DNA of 64,000 bases, taken from the NCBI RefSeq assembly GCF_006715395.1, contig NZ_VFNC01000001.1, forward strand, positions 434,001 to 498,000, given 5' to 3'. The position numbers and the translations under genes are program-made. The notes beneath the pieces were generated by a model. It did not search any database and was not told the DNA's origin. It saw nothing but the letters and a program-made list of their open reading frames with translations. The first letter of the stretch is position 1, and every line of letters begins with the position of its first letter. Positions 17,719 to 25,974 of the stretch are shown here, in pieces. Source of the stretch: Streptomyces sp. SLBN-31 (GTDB taxonomy: Bacteria > Actinomycetota > Actinomycetes > Streptomycetales > Streptomycetaceae).

Positions 17719-18353
17719 GGCCCCAAGTGACCACCCCCCGCCTCCCCCTGCTCCTGACGGCCGCCACTCTCATGGTCGCGACCAACCTCGTCGGAGCCGT
17801 GACGGCGCATGCCGACGGGAGTCCCAGCGTGCCGCCGGGCACCGAGCCCTCCGCCTCCGCGCCGGTCGAGGTCGACCCGAACGACCCCGATCTCAAGCTC
17901 CCCGAGGGTGCCACCCTCGCCGCCGCCAAGGTTCTGGACATCAAGTCGGTCGTGGAGGACGAGAACGGCGACGAACGCCGCTCGGACACCAACACGTCCG
18001 TGACGTTCGCGCTGCAGGCGGAGGTCCTGTTCAGCAAGGACAGCGCCAAGCTGAACGGCGAGGCCAAGTCCCGTATCGCGACGATCGCCGACGAGATCAG
18101 GAAGCAGAACGCGACGCACGTCCGCGTCTTCGGCTTCACCGACGACCTCGGCAGCTACGCCCACGGCCTCGTCCTGTCGAGACAGCGCGCGAACGCCGTG
18201 CAGGACGTCCTCGCCCAGGAACTCAACGACCCCGGCATCACCTTCGAGGTCCGCGGTTACTCCGAGGACTACCCGATCGCCTCGAACACCACCGAGGAGG
18301 GACGGCGCAAGAACCGCCGCGTGGAGGTGTCGTTCCCACGCAGCGAGAGCTGA
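17715..18353 (+). CDS. secreted OmpA-family peptidoglycan-binding protein
   Basis: A 212-residue exported protein with a signal peptide (about residues 1-34, ending TAHA). The C-terminal OmpA domain (about 95-210) shows FALQAEVLFSKDSAKLNGEA, VRVFGFTDDLGSY and LVLSRQRANAVQDVLAQEL. OmpA domains bind peptidoglycan. As the last gene of the tad cluster it may fix the pilus to the cell wall, replacing the outer-membrane parts that a monoderm lacks (inference). GTG 17715 overlaps the lipoprotein stop; a GTG at 17727 is an alternative. Confidence 0.9.
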   Translation: MRPQVTTPRLPLLLTAATLMVATNLVGAVTAHADGSPSVPPGTEPSASAPVEVDPNDPDLKLPEGATLAAAKVLDIKSVVEDENGDERRSDTNTSVTFALQAEVLFSKDSAKLNGEAKSRIATIADEIRKQNATHVRVFGFTDDLGSYAHGLVLSRQRANAVQDVLAQELNDPGITFEVRGYSEDYPIASNTTEEGRRKNRRVEVSFPRSES

Positions 18354-18410
18354 GGGGCGTCGCGCGTTGAACCGCTCGGCCGGCCACCACGTACCAGTCG
18401 GAGACGGTCC

Positions 18411-19619
18411 GTGGCAGGCCTGTGCACCCAGAGAAGGGTCCGAGCGATTTCAGTTGATGCGAGTCCGCCGGTCGGCAGCCCTGTCGTACCGACGGAAAGG
18501 ACGAGCGAGGCACCCACCCCCCGGCAGGTGCGGGGCCTGGACGGCCTGCGCGGCCTGGCGGCGCTGTACGTCGTCCTGTTCCACTGCTGGCTGTACACCT
18601 TCCCGGGCTACCCCGACAGTTCCGCGCCCGCCTGGCTGGACGGACTGATGTTCGGGCGGGTCGCCGTCGTCTTCTTCCTGGTGCTGTCAGGTTTCTCCCT
18701 GGCCATCTCCCCGGCGCGGCACGGCTGGCGCTCGGGCGGCGCCGCCGAGTTCCTGCGCCGGCGCGCCTGGCGCATCCTGCCTCCGTACTGGGCGGCGCTG
18801 GTCCTGAGCCTGGCCATCTCCTGGTTCGTGGTGCCGGCCTCGCACTTCGGGCCGCCCACCGCCGCGACGGTCCTGGTCTACGGGCTCGTCGCACAGGACG
18901 TGATCACCGCCCCGACACCGAACGGCGCCTTCTGGTCGATCGGGGTGGAGGCCGAGCTGTATCTCCTCTTCCTTCTCTTCCTGTACGTCCGGCGGCGCAC
19001 GAACGCGACGGTCCTGGTGGCCTGCGTGGCGCTCCCGGTGATCGTCGGCGGCCTGACGGCACCCGGCGCGTCCCCCGTCGAGGGCGACAACTGGCTCGCT
19101 CCCCATCTCGCCCCCGTGTTCGTCGCCGGCATGGCCGGTGCGGGAGTCGTCGCCGCCTCCGAAAGGGTGCGGCGCCTGCCGTGGGCCTGGTTCGCCGCCC
19201 TGGCCGCCCTGCCCGTCCTGGTACTGGGCGTCGTACAGGGTTCCGTGTGGACGGTGAACCACTACTTCTGGGTGGACCTGGCCATCGCCCCCGCCATGAC
19301 GATGCTGCTCGCGGCGGTGGCCACCGGCAGGCCCGCCGTCCTGGTGCGGCTGCTGACCACGCGGCCCGTCGAGGGCCTGGGCGGCTTCTCCTACAGCCTC
19401 TACCTCATCCATCTGCCGATCGTCCTGGCGGTGATCCGCCGGGTGGCCCCGCACTTCGTGGCGCCCGGCCTGCCCACGTTCCTCTTCACGCTCGCCGTCG
19501 CGCTGCCCGTGTCGGTTGCCGGGGCGTGGCTGTTCTCGAAGGTCTTCGAGATCCCGTTCAAGCGGTACAGGTCGTGGAAGTCCCTGACGGCGGCGCTCGG
19601 CGCACGTCCCCGGGGCTAG
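18411..19619 (+). CDS. acyltransferase 3 family membrane protein
   Basis: Up to 402 residues with about ten membrane helices. It begins with the family hallmark RGLDGLRGLAALYVVLFHC and has FFLVLSGFSL and RRAWRILPPYWAAL, then FSYSLYLIHLPIV near the end. The family transfers acyl groups to exported sugars, peptidoglycan or antibiotics. The start is uncertain: GTG 18411 gives the longest frame, but codons 1-39 have poor third-position GC, so GTG 18528, just before RGLDGLRG, may be the real start. The stop codon overlaps the stop of the convergent DUF192 gene. Confidence 0.88.
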   Translation: MAGLCTQRRVRAISVDASPPVGSPVVPTERTSEAPTPRQVRGLDGLRGLAALYVVLFHCWLYTFPGYPDSSAPAWLDGLMFGRVAVVFFLVLSGFSLAISPARHGWRSGGAAEFLRRRAWRILPPYWAALVLSLAISWFVVPASHFGPPTAATVLVYGLVAQDVITAPTPNGAFWSIGVEAELYLLFLLFLYVRRRTNATVLVACVALPVIVGGLTAPGASPVEGDNWLAPHLAPVFVAGMAGAGVVAASERVRRLPWAWFAALAALPVLVLGVVQGSVWTVNHYFWVDLAIAPAMTMLLAAVATGRPAVLVRLLTTRPVEGLGGFSYSLYLIHLPIVLAVIRRVAPHFVAPGLPTFLFTLAVALPVSVAGAWLFSKVFEIPFKRYRSWKSLTAALGARPRG

Positions 19620-19984
19620 GCCCGCACTTCGACCCGCTCCCCGACCCGCACTCCCCACTTCTCCATCGCTCCGGCCTCGGCCTCCAGGACATGCCGTGAG
19701 CGGAGCCGGGGCAGCCCGAGCCTGCCGGGCCGCATGGTGCGCACGGCGACGACCCTGAGGCCGCGGTCGAGGTAGGCGACGTCGATCGGGAAGCCCATAC
19801 GGAAGGTGTGCACGCTGTTGGCGGGGGAGAGCAGGATCGCGCCGTCGACGCCGTCCCGGCCCAGCAACCCCCTGGTGCGCGACCGGTAGGAGGCGGCGAT
19901 CTCCAGGGGCACGGACACGGCTGCCGCCCCGTCCTCCGGACGCACCACGAGTTCGCCCCGCCCGTCACGCCATCGCCGCGCCAT
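19616..19984 (-). CDS. DUF192 family protein
   Basis: A 122-residue protein with the DUF192 core: SRTRGLLGRDGVDGAILLSP, NSVHTFRMGFPIDVAYLD and AGAMEKWGVRVGERVEV. Function of the family is not established. ATG 19984 has GGGAGG upstream. A frame to 20062 is open but the added N-terminus is not typical. It is convergent with the acyltransferase gene and shares the CTAG of both stops. Confidence 0.87.
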   Translation of the reverse strand: MARRWRDGRGELVVRPEDGAAAVSVPLEIAASYRSRTRGLLGRDGVDGAILLSPANSVHTFRMGFPIDVAYLDRGLRVVAVRTMRPGRLGLPRLRSRHVLEAEAGAMEKWGVRVGERVEVRA

Positions 19985-20060
19985 ACTCAGGACCTCCCGG
20001 CGGTGCCGCCCACCGCGCGAACCGAAGGTATCCGCCCCGCGCACGGGAAAGAAGGGGACC

Positions 20061-20639
20061 ATGGGAAAGATCGTCCTGATGATGTCCGTCTCCCTCGACG
20101 GTTACATGGAGGGCCCGGACCACGACATCAGCTGGAGCCGGGTCGACGAGGAACTCGCCCAGCACTTCAACGACACGGTCAGGGGCCTGGGCGCCCTGAT
20201 CGAGGGCCGCCGGGTCTACGAGCTCATGGCCGCCTACTGGCCCACCGCCGACTCCGACCCGGACGCCTCCCCGACCACCGTCGAGTTCGCCGGGATCTGG
20301 CGGGACATCCCCAAGGTCGTGTACTCGCGGACCCTGGAGAAGGCCGACTGGAACGCCACCCTGCGCCGGGAGGTCGTGCCCGAGGAGGTCCGGGCGCTCA
20401 AGGAACGCACGCAGGGCGACCTGTGGGTCGGCGGGGCCGAACTCGGCGCCGAGTTCCTGCGCCTCGGGCTCGTCGACGAGTACCGGGTGTACGTCCATCC
20501 CGCCCTCGTCGGCCGGGGCAGGCGGCTCTTCCCGGAGGGCGACATCGCCGCCTCGCTCAGGCTCGTCGAGAGCCATGTCTTCGGCAACGGCGTCGTACTG
20601 CTGCGGTACGCGCCGGACGGCGACAACGGCGAGGAGTAA
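20061..20639 (+). CDS. dihydrofolate reductase family protein (RibD C-terminal-like)
   Basis: A 192-residue soluble protein with the RibD_C/DHFR-like fold: KIVLMMSVSLDGYMEGPDHD at the start, LIEGRRVYELMAAYWP, VVYSRTLEKADWN and DLWVGGAELGAEFLRLGLVD. Such proteins are NADPH-binding reductases of unknown substrate, common in actinomycetes. AAGGGGA lies before the ATG. It is followed 41 nt later by an LLM oxidoreductase in the same direction. Confidence 0.9.
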   Translation: MGKIVLMMSVSLDGYMEGPDHDISWSRVDEELAQHFNDTVRGLGALIEGRRVYELMAAYWPTADSDPDASPTTVEFAGIWRDIPKVVYSRTLEKADWNATLRREVVPEEVRALKERTQGDLWVGGAELGAEFLRLGLVDEYRVYVHPALVGRGRRLFPEGDIAASLRLVESHVFGNGVVLLRYAPDGDNGEE

Positions 20640-20680
20640 AGCAGTTGTCCGGTTCCTGCCCGCCGGGTAGGAAGAGGGGC

Positions 20681-21556
20681 ATGACTGCACTCGGCGCCGT
20701 GTTCCGACCCCAACTCCCGCCCGAGCGACTGCGTGCCGTCGCCGAACTCGCCGACGACAGCGGGCTCGAGGAACTGTGGCTGTGGGAGGACTGCTTCAGG
20801 GAGGGCGGCATCTCCACGGCCGCCGCCGCCCTCGCCTGGACCGAGCGGCTGAAGGTCGGGGTCGGTCTCCTGCCGGTGCCGCTGCGCAACGTCGCCGTCA
20901 CCGCCATGGAGACCGCGGCGCTGCACCGCATGTTCCCCGGCCGTCCGATCGTCGCCGTCGGACACGGAGTGCAGGACTGGATGGGGCAGGTCGGGGCGCG
21001 GGCCGAGTCGCCGGTCACCCTGCTGCGGGAGCACCTCCTCGCCCTGCGCGCCCTGCTCCGCGGGGAACGGCTGACCACGAACGGACGCTACGTCCGTCTC
21101 GACGACGTCGCCCTCGACTGGCCGCCCGCCACCCCCGCCCCCGTCCTGGCCGGCGCCACCGGTCCGCGCTCACTGCGGCTGGCCGGGGAGGCCGCCGACG
21201 GCACCGTCCTGACAGCGTCGACCAACGCCGACGGCGTACGTGCGGCCCGCCGGCTCGTCGACGAGGGCCGGGAGTCGGCCGGACGCACCGCCGAACCCCA
21301 CGAGACCGTCGTCTACCTCCTCACCGCCACCGGCCCCGACGCCGCCTCCCGGCTGCGCGCCGAGCTCACCGCCGAGGGCCTGGAGTCCGTCCCCGACATC
21401 GGCGTCGCCGGGGACGCCGACACCGTCGCGAAGGCCGTCCGGCGGCTCGCCGAGGCCGGCGCCGACCGGGTGATCCTCCAGCCGACGGGCGACGAGCCCG
21501 ACCCGGAGGGGTTCGTGCGGTTCGCGGCACAGGAGGTCGCACTCCTCGTCCGCTGA
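20681..21556 (+). CDS. LLM class flavin/F420-dependent oxidoreductase
   Basis: A 291-residue luciferase-like (LLM) protein. It has the beginning of the TIM barrel (LRAVAELADDSGLEELWLWE), RLKVGVGLLPVPLRN, and the ALHRMFPGRPIVAVGHGV region, then GRYVRLDDVALDWPP, PVLAGATGPRSLRLAGEAAD and a C-terminal VAGDADTVAKAVRRLAEAGA. These proteins use F420 or FMN; the length and pattern fit the F420-type group. AAGAGGGG precedes ATG 20681. Substrate unknown. Confidence 0.9.
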   Translation: MTALGAVFRPQLPPERLRAVAELADDSGLEELWLWEDCFREGGISTAAAALAWTERLKVGVGLLPVPLRNVAVTAMETAALHRMFPGRPIVAVGHGVQDWMGQVGARAESPVTLLREHLLALRALLRGERLTTNGRYVRLDDVALDWPPATPAPVLAGATGPRSLRLAGEAADGTVLTASTNADGVRAARRLVDEGRESAGRTAEPHETVVYLLTATGPDAASRLRAELTAEGLESVPDIGVAGDADTVAKAVRRLAEAGADRVILQPTGDEPDPEGFVRFAAQEVALLVR

Positions 21557-21637
21557 AGCCGGCGACAGCGGCCCCGGCAGCCGCGGGGCACGGAAATTCG
21601 CGAGCGCCCGTCGCCGCACCCCTGTCAGGATCACCTC

Positions 21638-22432
21638 ATGGCCCCCCACGACACCCCCCGTTCCTTCGAAGCCCTCGTCGCCGAGGGTGCCGCCGTCCCC
21701 ACCGACGGCTGGGACTTCTCCTGGTTCGACGGAAGGGCCACGGAGGAACGGCCCTCGTGGGGATACGCCGCCTCGCTGGCCGGCCGCCTCGCCCGCGCCA
21801 CCGCCGCGCTGGACATCCAGACCGGGGGAGGAGAGGTACTCGACTTCGCCCTGGGCCGGGCCGGCACGAGCGCGCCGGTGCTCAGCGCCGCCACCGAGGG
21901 CTGGCCGCCGAACGTCGCCAAGGCCACCGAACTGCTCCGGCCTCGCGGCACCGTGGTCGTCGCCGCGCACGAGGACGCGCCGCTCCCCTTCGCGGACGGC
22001 GCCTTCGACCTGGTCAGCAGCCGGCACCCGGTGACCCCGCACTGGACGGAGATCGCCCGCGTCCTGCGGCCCGGCGGCACGTACTTCGCCCAGCACGTCG
22101 GCCCTCGCAGCGTCTTCGAACTCGTCGAGTACTTCCTCGGTCCGCTCCCGGCGGAGCAGAGCTCCGGCCGGGACCCCGACTGCGAACGCGCGGACGCCGA
22201 GGCCGCCGGTCTGGAGGTCGTCGACCTGCGCGCCGAGCGCCTGCGGATCGAGTTCCACGACATCGCGGCCGTCGTCCACTTCCTCCGCAAGGTGGTGTGG
22301 ATGGTCCCCGGTTTCACGGTCGAGGCCTACGAGGACCGCCTGCGGTCCCTGCACGAGGAGATCGAGAGCAAGGGCCCCTTCGTCGCCCACAGCACCCGCC
22401 ACCTCTTCGACATCCGCAAGCCGCACGCGTAG
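21638..22432 (+). CDS. SAM-dependent methyltransferase (class I)
   Basis: A 264-residue protein with a Rossmann-like methyltransferase core. Around residues 65-135 there are VLDFALGRAGTSAPVLSA (a modified motif I), the post-motif acidic segment, and FDLVSSRHPVTPHWTEIARV followed by LRPGGTYFAQHVG. The glycine-rich motif I is atypical (DFALGRAGT). The substrate is unknown. It is followed by a long non-coding stretch with a strong terminator 235 nt downstream. Confidence 0.85.
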   Translation: MAPHDTPRSFEALVAEGAAVPTDGWDFSWFDGRATEERPSWGYAASLAGRLARATAALDIQTGGGEVLDFALGRAGTSAPVLSAATEGWPPNVAKATELLRPRGTVVVAAHEDAPLPFADGAFDLVSSRHPVTPHWTEIARVLRPGGTYFAQHVGPRSVFELVEYFLGPLPAEQSSGRDPDCERADAEAAGLEVVDLRAERLRIEFHDIAAVVHFLRKVVWMVPGFTVEAYEDRLRSLHEEIESKGPFVAHSTRHLFDIRKPHA

Positions 22433-22666
22433 ACGCCCGCGGACGCCCGCTTCGGCGCGGATTGGCCAGGAAGCGCCGCTGCAGACGGCGAGCGGCGGGA
22501 CGGGATGAGGACAGCTCCTGTCCGCCGCCGTCGGTGGTTCACCCGGCCGGGCCCGTCCGGCCCACGCACCCCGGTTTCCACATTGTTATGCCCGCGAGTC
22601 CCATCCCGCCCCAAGCGTCACGTAGGTTCGGACCAATGTAATTCGCGTGAGCAAAGCTGCGCGGGC

Positions 22667-22704
22667 GGCACCGCGCAGCGGAGGGGGCTGCGCGGTGCCT
22701 TTTT
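22667..22704 (+). terminator. strong intrinsic terminator
   Basis: A perfect 13-bp stem (GGCACCGCGCAGC with GCTGCGCGGTGCC), a 7-nt loop, and a TTTTT tract directly after the stem. It is one of only two U-tract terminators in the window. It lies 235 nt beyond the methyltransferase stop and may end that mRNA or an unseen small RNA. Confidence 0.9.
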
Positions 22705-22959
22705 GCATGTCCATGGCCCGCACCGTCGTCAAGCCGGGGTTCGCGGCCCGCGTCACCCGCCCGGGCGACCCCCGACCACATTCCGCCGAACGGCCGCACA
22801 GGCCCGCCGAACCTCCCGAATCCTGCCGCGTCCTACGCGAATCCCCTGTACATCAGCTGTCTTTCGGCCATGGGGCACCCTGAAAAGGGCTCTCGGCGAC
22901 CACCCGGGCGTCGCCGTTCGATTCCGGAGAGTAGTTGTGGCACGCCGATGCACGCAGCA

Positions 22960-23033
22960 TCACTTACGAAGGGTTATGGTGGAAACCCCCCCTCGGGCCG
23001 GTCCGTCTCCCCCCCACGGACCGGCCCGTTTTT
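22960..23033 (+). ncRNA. candidate 6C-family small RNA ending in an intrinsic terminator
   Basis: The 3' part is a textbook terminator: a 13-bp stem (22994-23006 with 23016-23028), a loop containing a run of eight C, and TTTTT at 23029-23033. A second run of seven C lies just upstream (22986-22992), after GGGTTATGGTGGAAA. Two runs of six or more cytosines, with one in the terminal loop, are the hallmark of the actinobacterial 6C RNA. That family is described as lying near genes for chromosome-partitioning-type ATPases and pilus assembly, and the tad locus is only about 5-13 kb away. I could not draw the first C-loop hairpin with confidence, and the 5' end is a guess. Confidence 0.5.
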
Positions 23034-23172
23034 GTGTTCCCCCGCCACCCTTGGGAGAGTGGCGGTGCGGCGGGGGTAGGCTTTCGCCGCCGGGGACCGC
23101 CATTTGGACAGGGAGCGCCCGCCGCACGCCTGGGCCGCGCCGTCCGATCGCATCTGAGGGGCTGACAATCAC

Positions 23173-23946
23173 GTGAACCTGCGCGACAAGCTGCGCGGCC
23201 TGCTGGTCAGGCTGTACGCGCGCCGGGTGGAAGGCCACCTGGACCACGCTCAGGTGCCCAAGCACATCGGCGTCATCATGGACGGCAACCGGCGCTGGGC
23301 GAAGGCCTCGGGCTCCACCACCGTGCACGGCCACCGCGCCGGTGCCGAGAAGATCGAGGAATTCCTCGGCTGGTGCAGCGAGACGGACGTCGAGGTCGTC
23401 ACCCTGTGGCTGCTGTCGACGGACAACTTCGACCGCCCTCAGGAGGAACTCGGCCCGCTCCTCGGCATCATCGAGGACGTCGTCCGCACCCTGGCCGCCG
23501 ACGGCCGCTGGCGGGTGCACCACGTGGGCACCCCCGACCTGCTGCCGTCGAACATGCAGACGACGCTCAAGGAGGCCGAGGAGACCACCGCCCACGTCGA
23601 CGGGATACTCGTCAACGTGGCCATCGGCTACGGCGGCCGCCAGGAGATCGCGGACGCCGTGCGCTCGATGCTCCTCGACGCCCACGAGAAGGGCACCTCC
23701 ATGGAGGACCTCGCGGAGGCCGTCGACATCGACATGATCGGCCGCCACCTCTACACCGGCGCCCAGCCAGACCCCGACCTCGTCATCCGCACCAGCGGCG
23801 AGCAGCGGCTGTCCGGCTTCATGCTGTGGCAGACCGCGCACTCCGAGTACTACTTCTGCGAAGTCTTCTGGCCGGCCTTCCGCAAGGTCGACTTCCTGCG
23901 GGCCCTGCGCGACTACGCGGCGCGACACCGGCGCTACGGAGGCTGA
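23173..23946 (+). CDS. uppS: isoprenyl transferase (cis-prenyltransferase, UppS family)
   Basis: A 257-residue cis-prenyltransferase. Key motifs are HIGVIMDGNRRWAKA (catalytic Asp and substrate-binding Asn/Arg), GHRAGAEKIEEF, LWLLSTDNFDRP, and RTSGEQRLSGFMLWQTAHSE near the end. It condenses isopentenyl diphosphate units to a Z-polyprenyl diphosphate, used as carrier lipid for peptidoglycan and other wall polymers. Streptomyces have more than one such gene, so this may not be the main one. GTG 23173 is preceded by GAGGGGC. It ends 304 nt before phoH. Confidence 0.92.
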   Translation: MNLRDKLRGLLVRLYARRVEGHLDHAQVPKHIGVIMDGNRRWAKASGSTTVHGHRAGAEKIEEFLGWCSETDVEVVTLWLLSTDNFDRPQEELGPLLGIIEDVVRTLAADGRWRVHHVGTPDLLPSNMQTTLKEAEETTAHVDGILVNVAIGYGGRQEIADAVRSMLLDAHEKGTSMEDLAEAVDIDMIGRHLYTGAQPDPDLVIRTSGEQRLSGFMLWQTAHSEYYFCEVFWPAFRKVDFLRALRDYAARHRRYGG

Positions 23947-24250
23947 CCGCCCTACCCACATTGGGGCGCGTGTAACAAGGAGTTCACCGGGGCGCCGTGG
24001 TGAGTGTCGGCATGGTGACGCGTGTTCGAGGGCATAAGCCAGTCAGGTCGATGCCCGAACCACGGGTGTCGGATCTCAGCGGACGGCACGGGGCCGTCCG
24101 CCCGGGAGGCCCTTTGCACCAGCCCGACCGTGCGGTTCCAGCACGGAAGACAAGGCGGAGGGCCGGTCCTCGGCCCGTGCATCGCGGCCGTCGACCGGTC
24201 CAGCTCCACTCCGTCGCTCCCCGACCTCATCCGAGGGGGTACGTCCTTCC
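23947..24250 (+). promoter_or_regulatory. structured 5' leader of the PhoH gene (four hairpins)
   Basis: No gene is seen in this 304-nt gap. It contains four successive hairpins on the sense strand. 24024-24060 has a 10-bp stem GTTCG/GGCAT with ATGCC/CGAAC and a 2-nt AG bulge. 24079-24101 has GCGGACGG with CCGTCCGC. 24128-24146 has CCGTGC with GCACGG. 24160-24176 has GGGCCG with CGGCCC. GAGGGGG lies 14 nt before the GTG start. Such a series suggests a cis-acting RNA leader, but it matches no family I recognise. Confidence 0.5.
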
Positions 24251-25576
24251 GTGGTGACCAGCACAAAGCGCCACAAGCCAGACCGGCGCACCTATGTTCT
24301 CGACACCAGCGTCCTGCTGGCCGACCCGAACGCCCTGACCCGCTTCGAGGAGCACGAGGTCGTGCTCCCCATCGTGGTGGTCACGGAGCTGGAGGCGAAG
24401 CGGCACCATCCCGAACTCGGCTACTTCGCCCGGCAGGCCCTGCGCCTGCTCGACGACTACCGGGTGAAGCATGGCCGCCTCGACGCCCCCATCCCGATCG
24501 GGGAATTCGGCGGGACCGTTCGTGTCGAGCTCAACCACTCGGACCCCAGCGTTCTGCCGACCGGCTACCGCCTGGGGGACAACGACTCCCGTATCCTCGC
24601 GGTCGCCCGCAATCTGCAGGCCGAGGGGTTCGACGTCACCGTCGTGTCGAAGGACCTGCCGCTCAGGATCAAGGCCTCCTCCGTCGGTCTCCTCGCCGAG
24701 GAATACCGCGCCGAGCTCGCCATCACGGACTCCTCCGGCTGGACCGGAATGTCCGAACTGACCCTGCCGGCCGAACAGGTGGACATCCTCTTCGAGGAAG
24801 GGCACGTCTACGTCCCCGAGATGTCCGACGTGCCCGTGCACACCGGTCTGACCATCCACTCCGAGCGCGGCAAGGCACTCGGCAGGGTCACGGCCGAGGG
24901 CAACGTCCGGCTGGTGCGCGGCGACCGGGAGGCGTTCGGCATCAAGGGACGCAGCGCCGAGCAGCGGATCGCACTCGACCTGCTCCTCGACCCGGACGTC
25001 GGGATCGTGTCCATGGGCGGCCGGGCCGGCACCGGCAAGTCGGCGCTCGCGCTGTGCGCCGGCCTCGAAGCGGTCCTGGAGCGCCGCCAGCACCAGAAGG
25101 TGATGGTCTTCCGTCCGCTGTACGCGGTGGGCGGGCAGGAACTCGGCTATCTGCCGGGCTCCGAGGCCGAGAAGATGAGCCCCTGGGCGCAGGCGGTCTT
25201 CGACACCCTCTCCGCGGTCACCAGCCGCGAGGTCATCGAGGAGGTCACCTCCCGCGGGATGCTGGAGGTTCTGCCGCTCACCCACATCCGCGGACGCTCG
25301 CTGCACGACGCGTTCGTCATCGTGGACGAGGCACAGTCGCTGGAACGGAACGTCCTGCTGACCGTTCTGTCCCGAATCGGCGCCAATTCGCGGGTGGTTC
25401 TCACCCATGACGTGGCGCAGCGGGACAATCTGCGTGTCGGGCGCTACGACGGTGTCGTCGCTGTCGTGGAGAAGCTGAAGGGTCATCCGCTCTTCGCGCA
25501 CGTGACCCTGACGAGGTCCGAGCGGTCCCAGATCGCGGCACTTGTGACCGAAATGCTGGAAGACGGCCAAATCTGA
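24251..25576 (+). CDS. PhoH family ATPase with N-terminal PIN domain
   Basis: A 441-residue two-domain protein (PhoH2/YlaK type). The PIN nuclease domain (about 13-145) opens with [20 protein letters not shown] and has conserved acidic residues ([20 protein letters not shown]). The C-terminal PhoH domain (about 225-435) has Walker [14 protein letters not shown], Walker [16 protein letters not shown] and [14 protein letters not shown]. Proteins of this type are ATP-dependent RNA helicase-nucleases in mycobacteria. Two GTG codons in a row make the exact start (24251 or 24254) unclear. A structured leader precedes it. Confidence 0.93.
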   Translation: MVTSTKRHKPDRRTYVLDTSVLLADPNALTRFEEHEVVLPIVVVTELEAKRHHPELGYFARQALRLLDDYRVKHGRLDAPIPIGEFGGTVRVELNHSDPSVLPTGYRLGDNDSRILAVARNLQAEGFDVTVVSKDLPLRIKASSVGLLAEEYRAELAITDSSGWTGMSELTLPAEQVDILFEEGHVYVPEMSDVPVHTGLTIHSERGKALGRVTAEGNVRLVRGDREAFGIKGRSAEQRIALDLLLDPDVGIVSMGGRAGTGKSALALCAGLEAVLERRQHQKVMVFRPLYAVGGQELGYLPGSEAEKMSPWAQAVFDTLSAVTSREVIEEVTSRGMLEVLPLTHIRGRSLHDAFVIVDEAQSLERNVLLTVLSRIGANSRVVLTHDVAQRDNLRVGRYDGVVAVVEKLKGHPLFAHVTLTRSERSQIAALVTEMLEDGQI

Positions 25577-25974
25577 CCGATTCCGCACCAGTTGGCGCCG
25601 TCCCGTAAAGGCCGAGAGCCTAGCGGGGCGGCGCCTTCGCGTTGTGCTGTTCCGTGAAATCCCCCGGGGCAAACGGCATGTGAGCTTTCACACGCAACTC
25701 GGAATTGCCACCCGGCGTCCGCGTACGGCAGAGTCTCATTCCTGTCAGGCCCCGCATGCGACACACCTGTACCCCCAGCGGTACGGCACCACAGAAGCAC
25801 CACAGCCAACTCCATAGCGTCGTCGTATGCCGCCCGAGCACCACCGGCGCTCCCCGAGCGGGAGTTGCCCACCGGGCCCGTGTCTCCCGTGACCCCGTAG
25901 TTGGGAGGCCAGCGCCAGGGGCACGATTGCGTCCGCCAGGGTCACCGAAGCGGGCGATGCTGGAAGGAAACCGT
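25577..25974 (+). promoter_or_regulatory. 398-nt gap: phoH terminator and long leader of a transglycosylase gene
   Basis: The first part holds a terminator-like hairpin (25594-25605 with 25624-25635). The rest contains the 14-bp palindrome TGTGAGCTTTCACA (25679-25692), a possible operator, and several GC-rich partial stems towards the start codon. No protein gene with good codon bias is present. Long leaders of secreted muralytic enzymes in Streptomyces can hold a ydaO (c-di-AMP) riboswitch, but I could not recognise its conserved core here. Confidence 0.4.
25594..25637 (+). terminator. terminator hairpin after phoH
   Basis: A 12-bp stem GGCGCCGTCCCG with CGGGGCGGCGCC (one U-G wobble), an 18-nt loop that can fold further, then CCTTCG. 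It begins 17 nt after the phoH stop. Confidence 0.6.

Larger units (their letters stand above)
22433..23172. other. 740-nt stretch without a convincing protein gene
   Basis: Open frames here have poor codon bias. The stretch contains two strong intrinsic terminators (22667-22704 and 22994-23033) with no coding gene between them, which points to at least one small non-coding transcript. The rest before uppS holds no clear promoter; a weak TTGGGA (23051) and TAGGCT (23077) pair has a 20-nt spacer, longer than usual. Confidence 0.6.

Noticed and set aside
22915..22935. A TTCGATTCC stretch resembling a tRNA T-loop
   Set aside because: The flanking bases do not form a 5-bp T stem and no acceptor or anticodon arms can be drawn around it.
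22505..23176. A 223-codon open frame in the gap before uppS
   Set aside because: It crosses two strong terminators, has poor third-position GC, and its product is Arg/Pro-rich without any domain.
25740..25974. A ydaO (c-di-AMP) riboswitch before the transglycosylase gene
   Set aside because: Expected from related genes, but the conserved core sequence blocks could not be recognised by eye. Kept only as a question in the findings.
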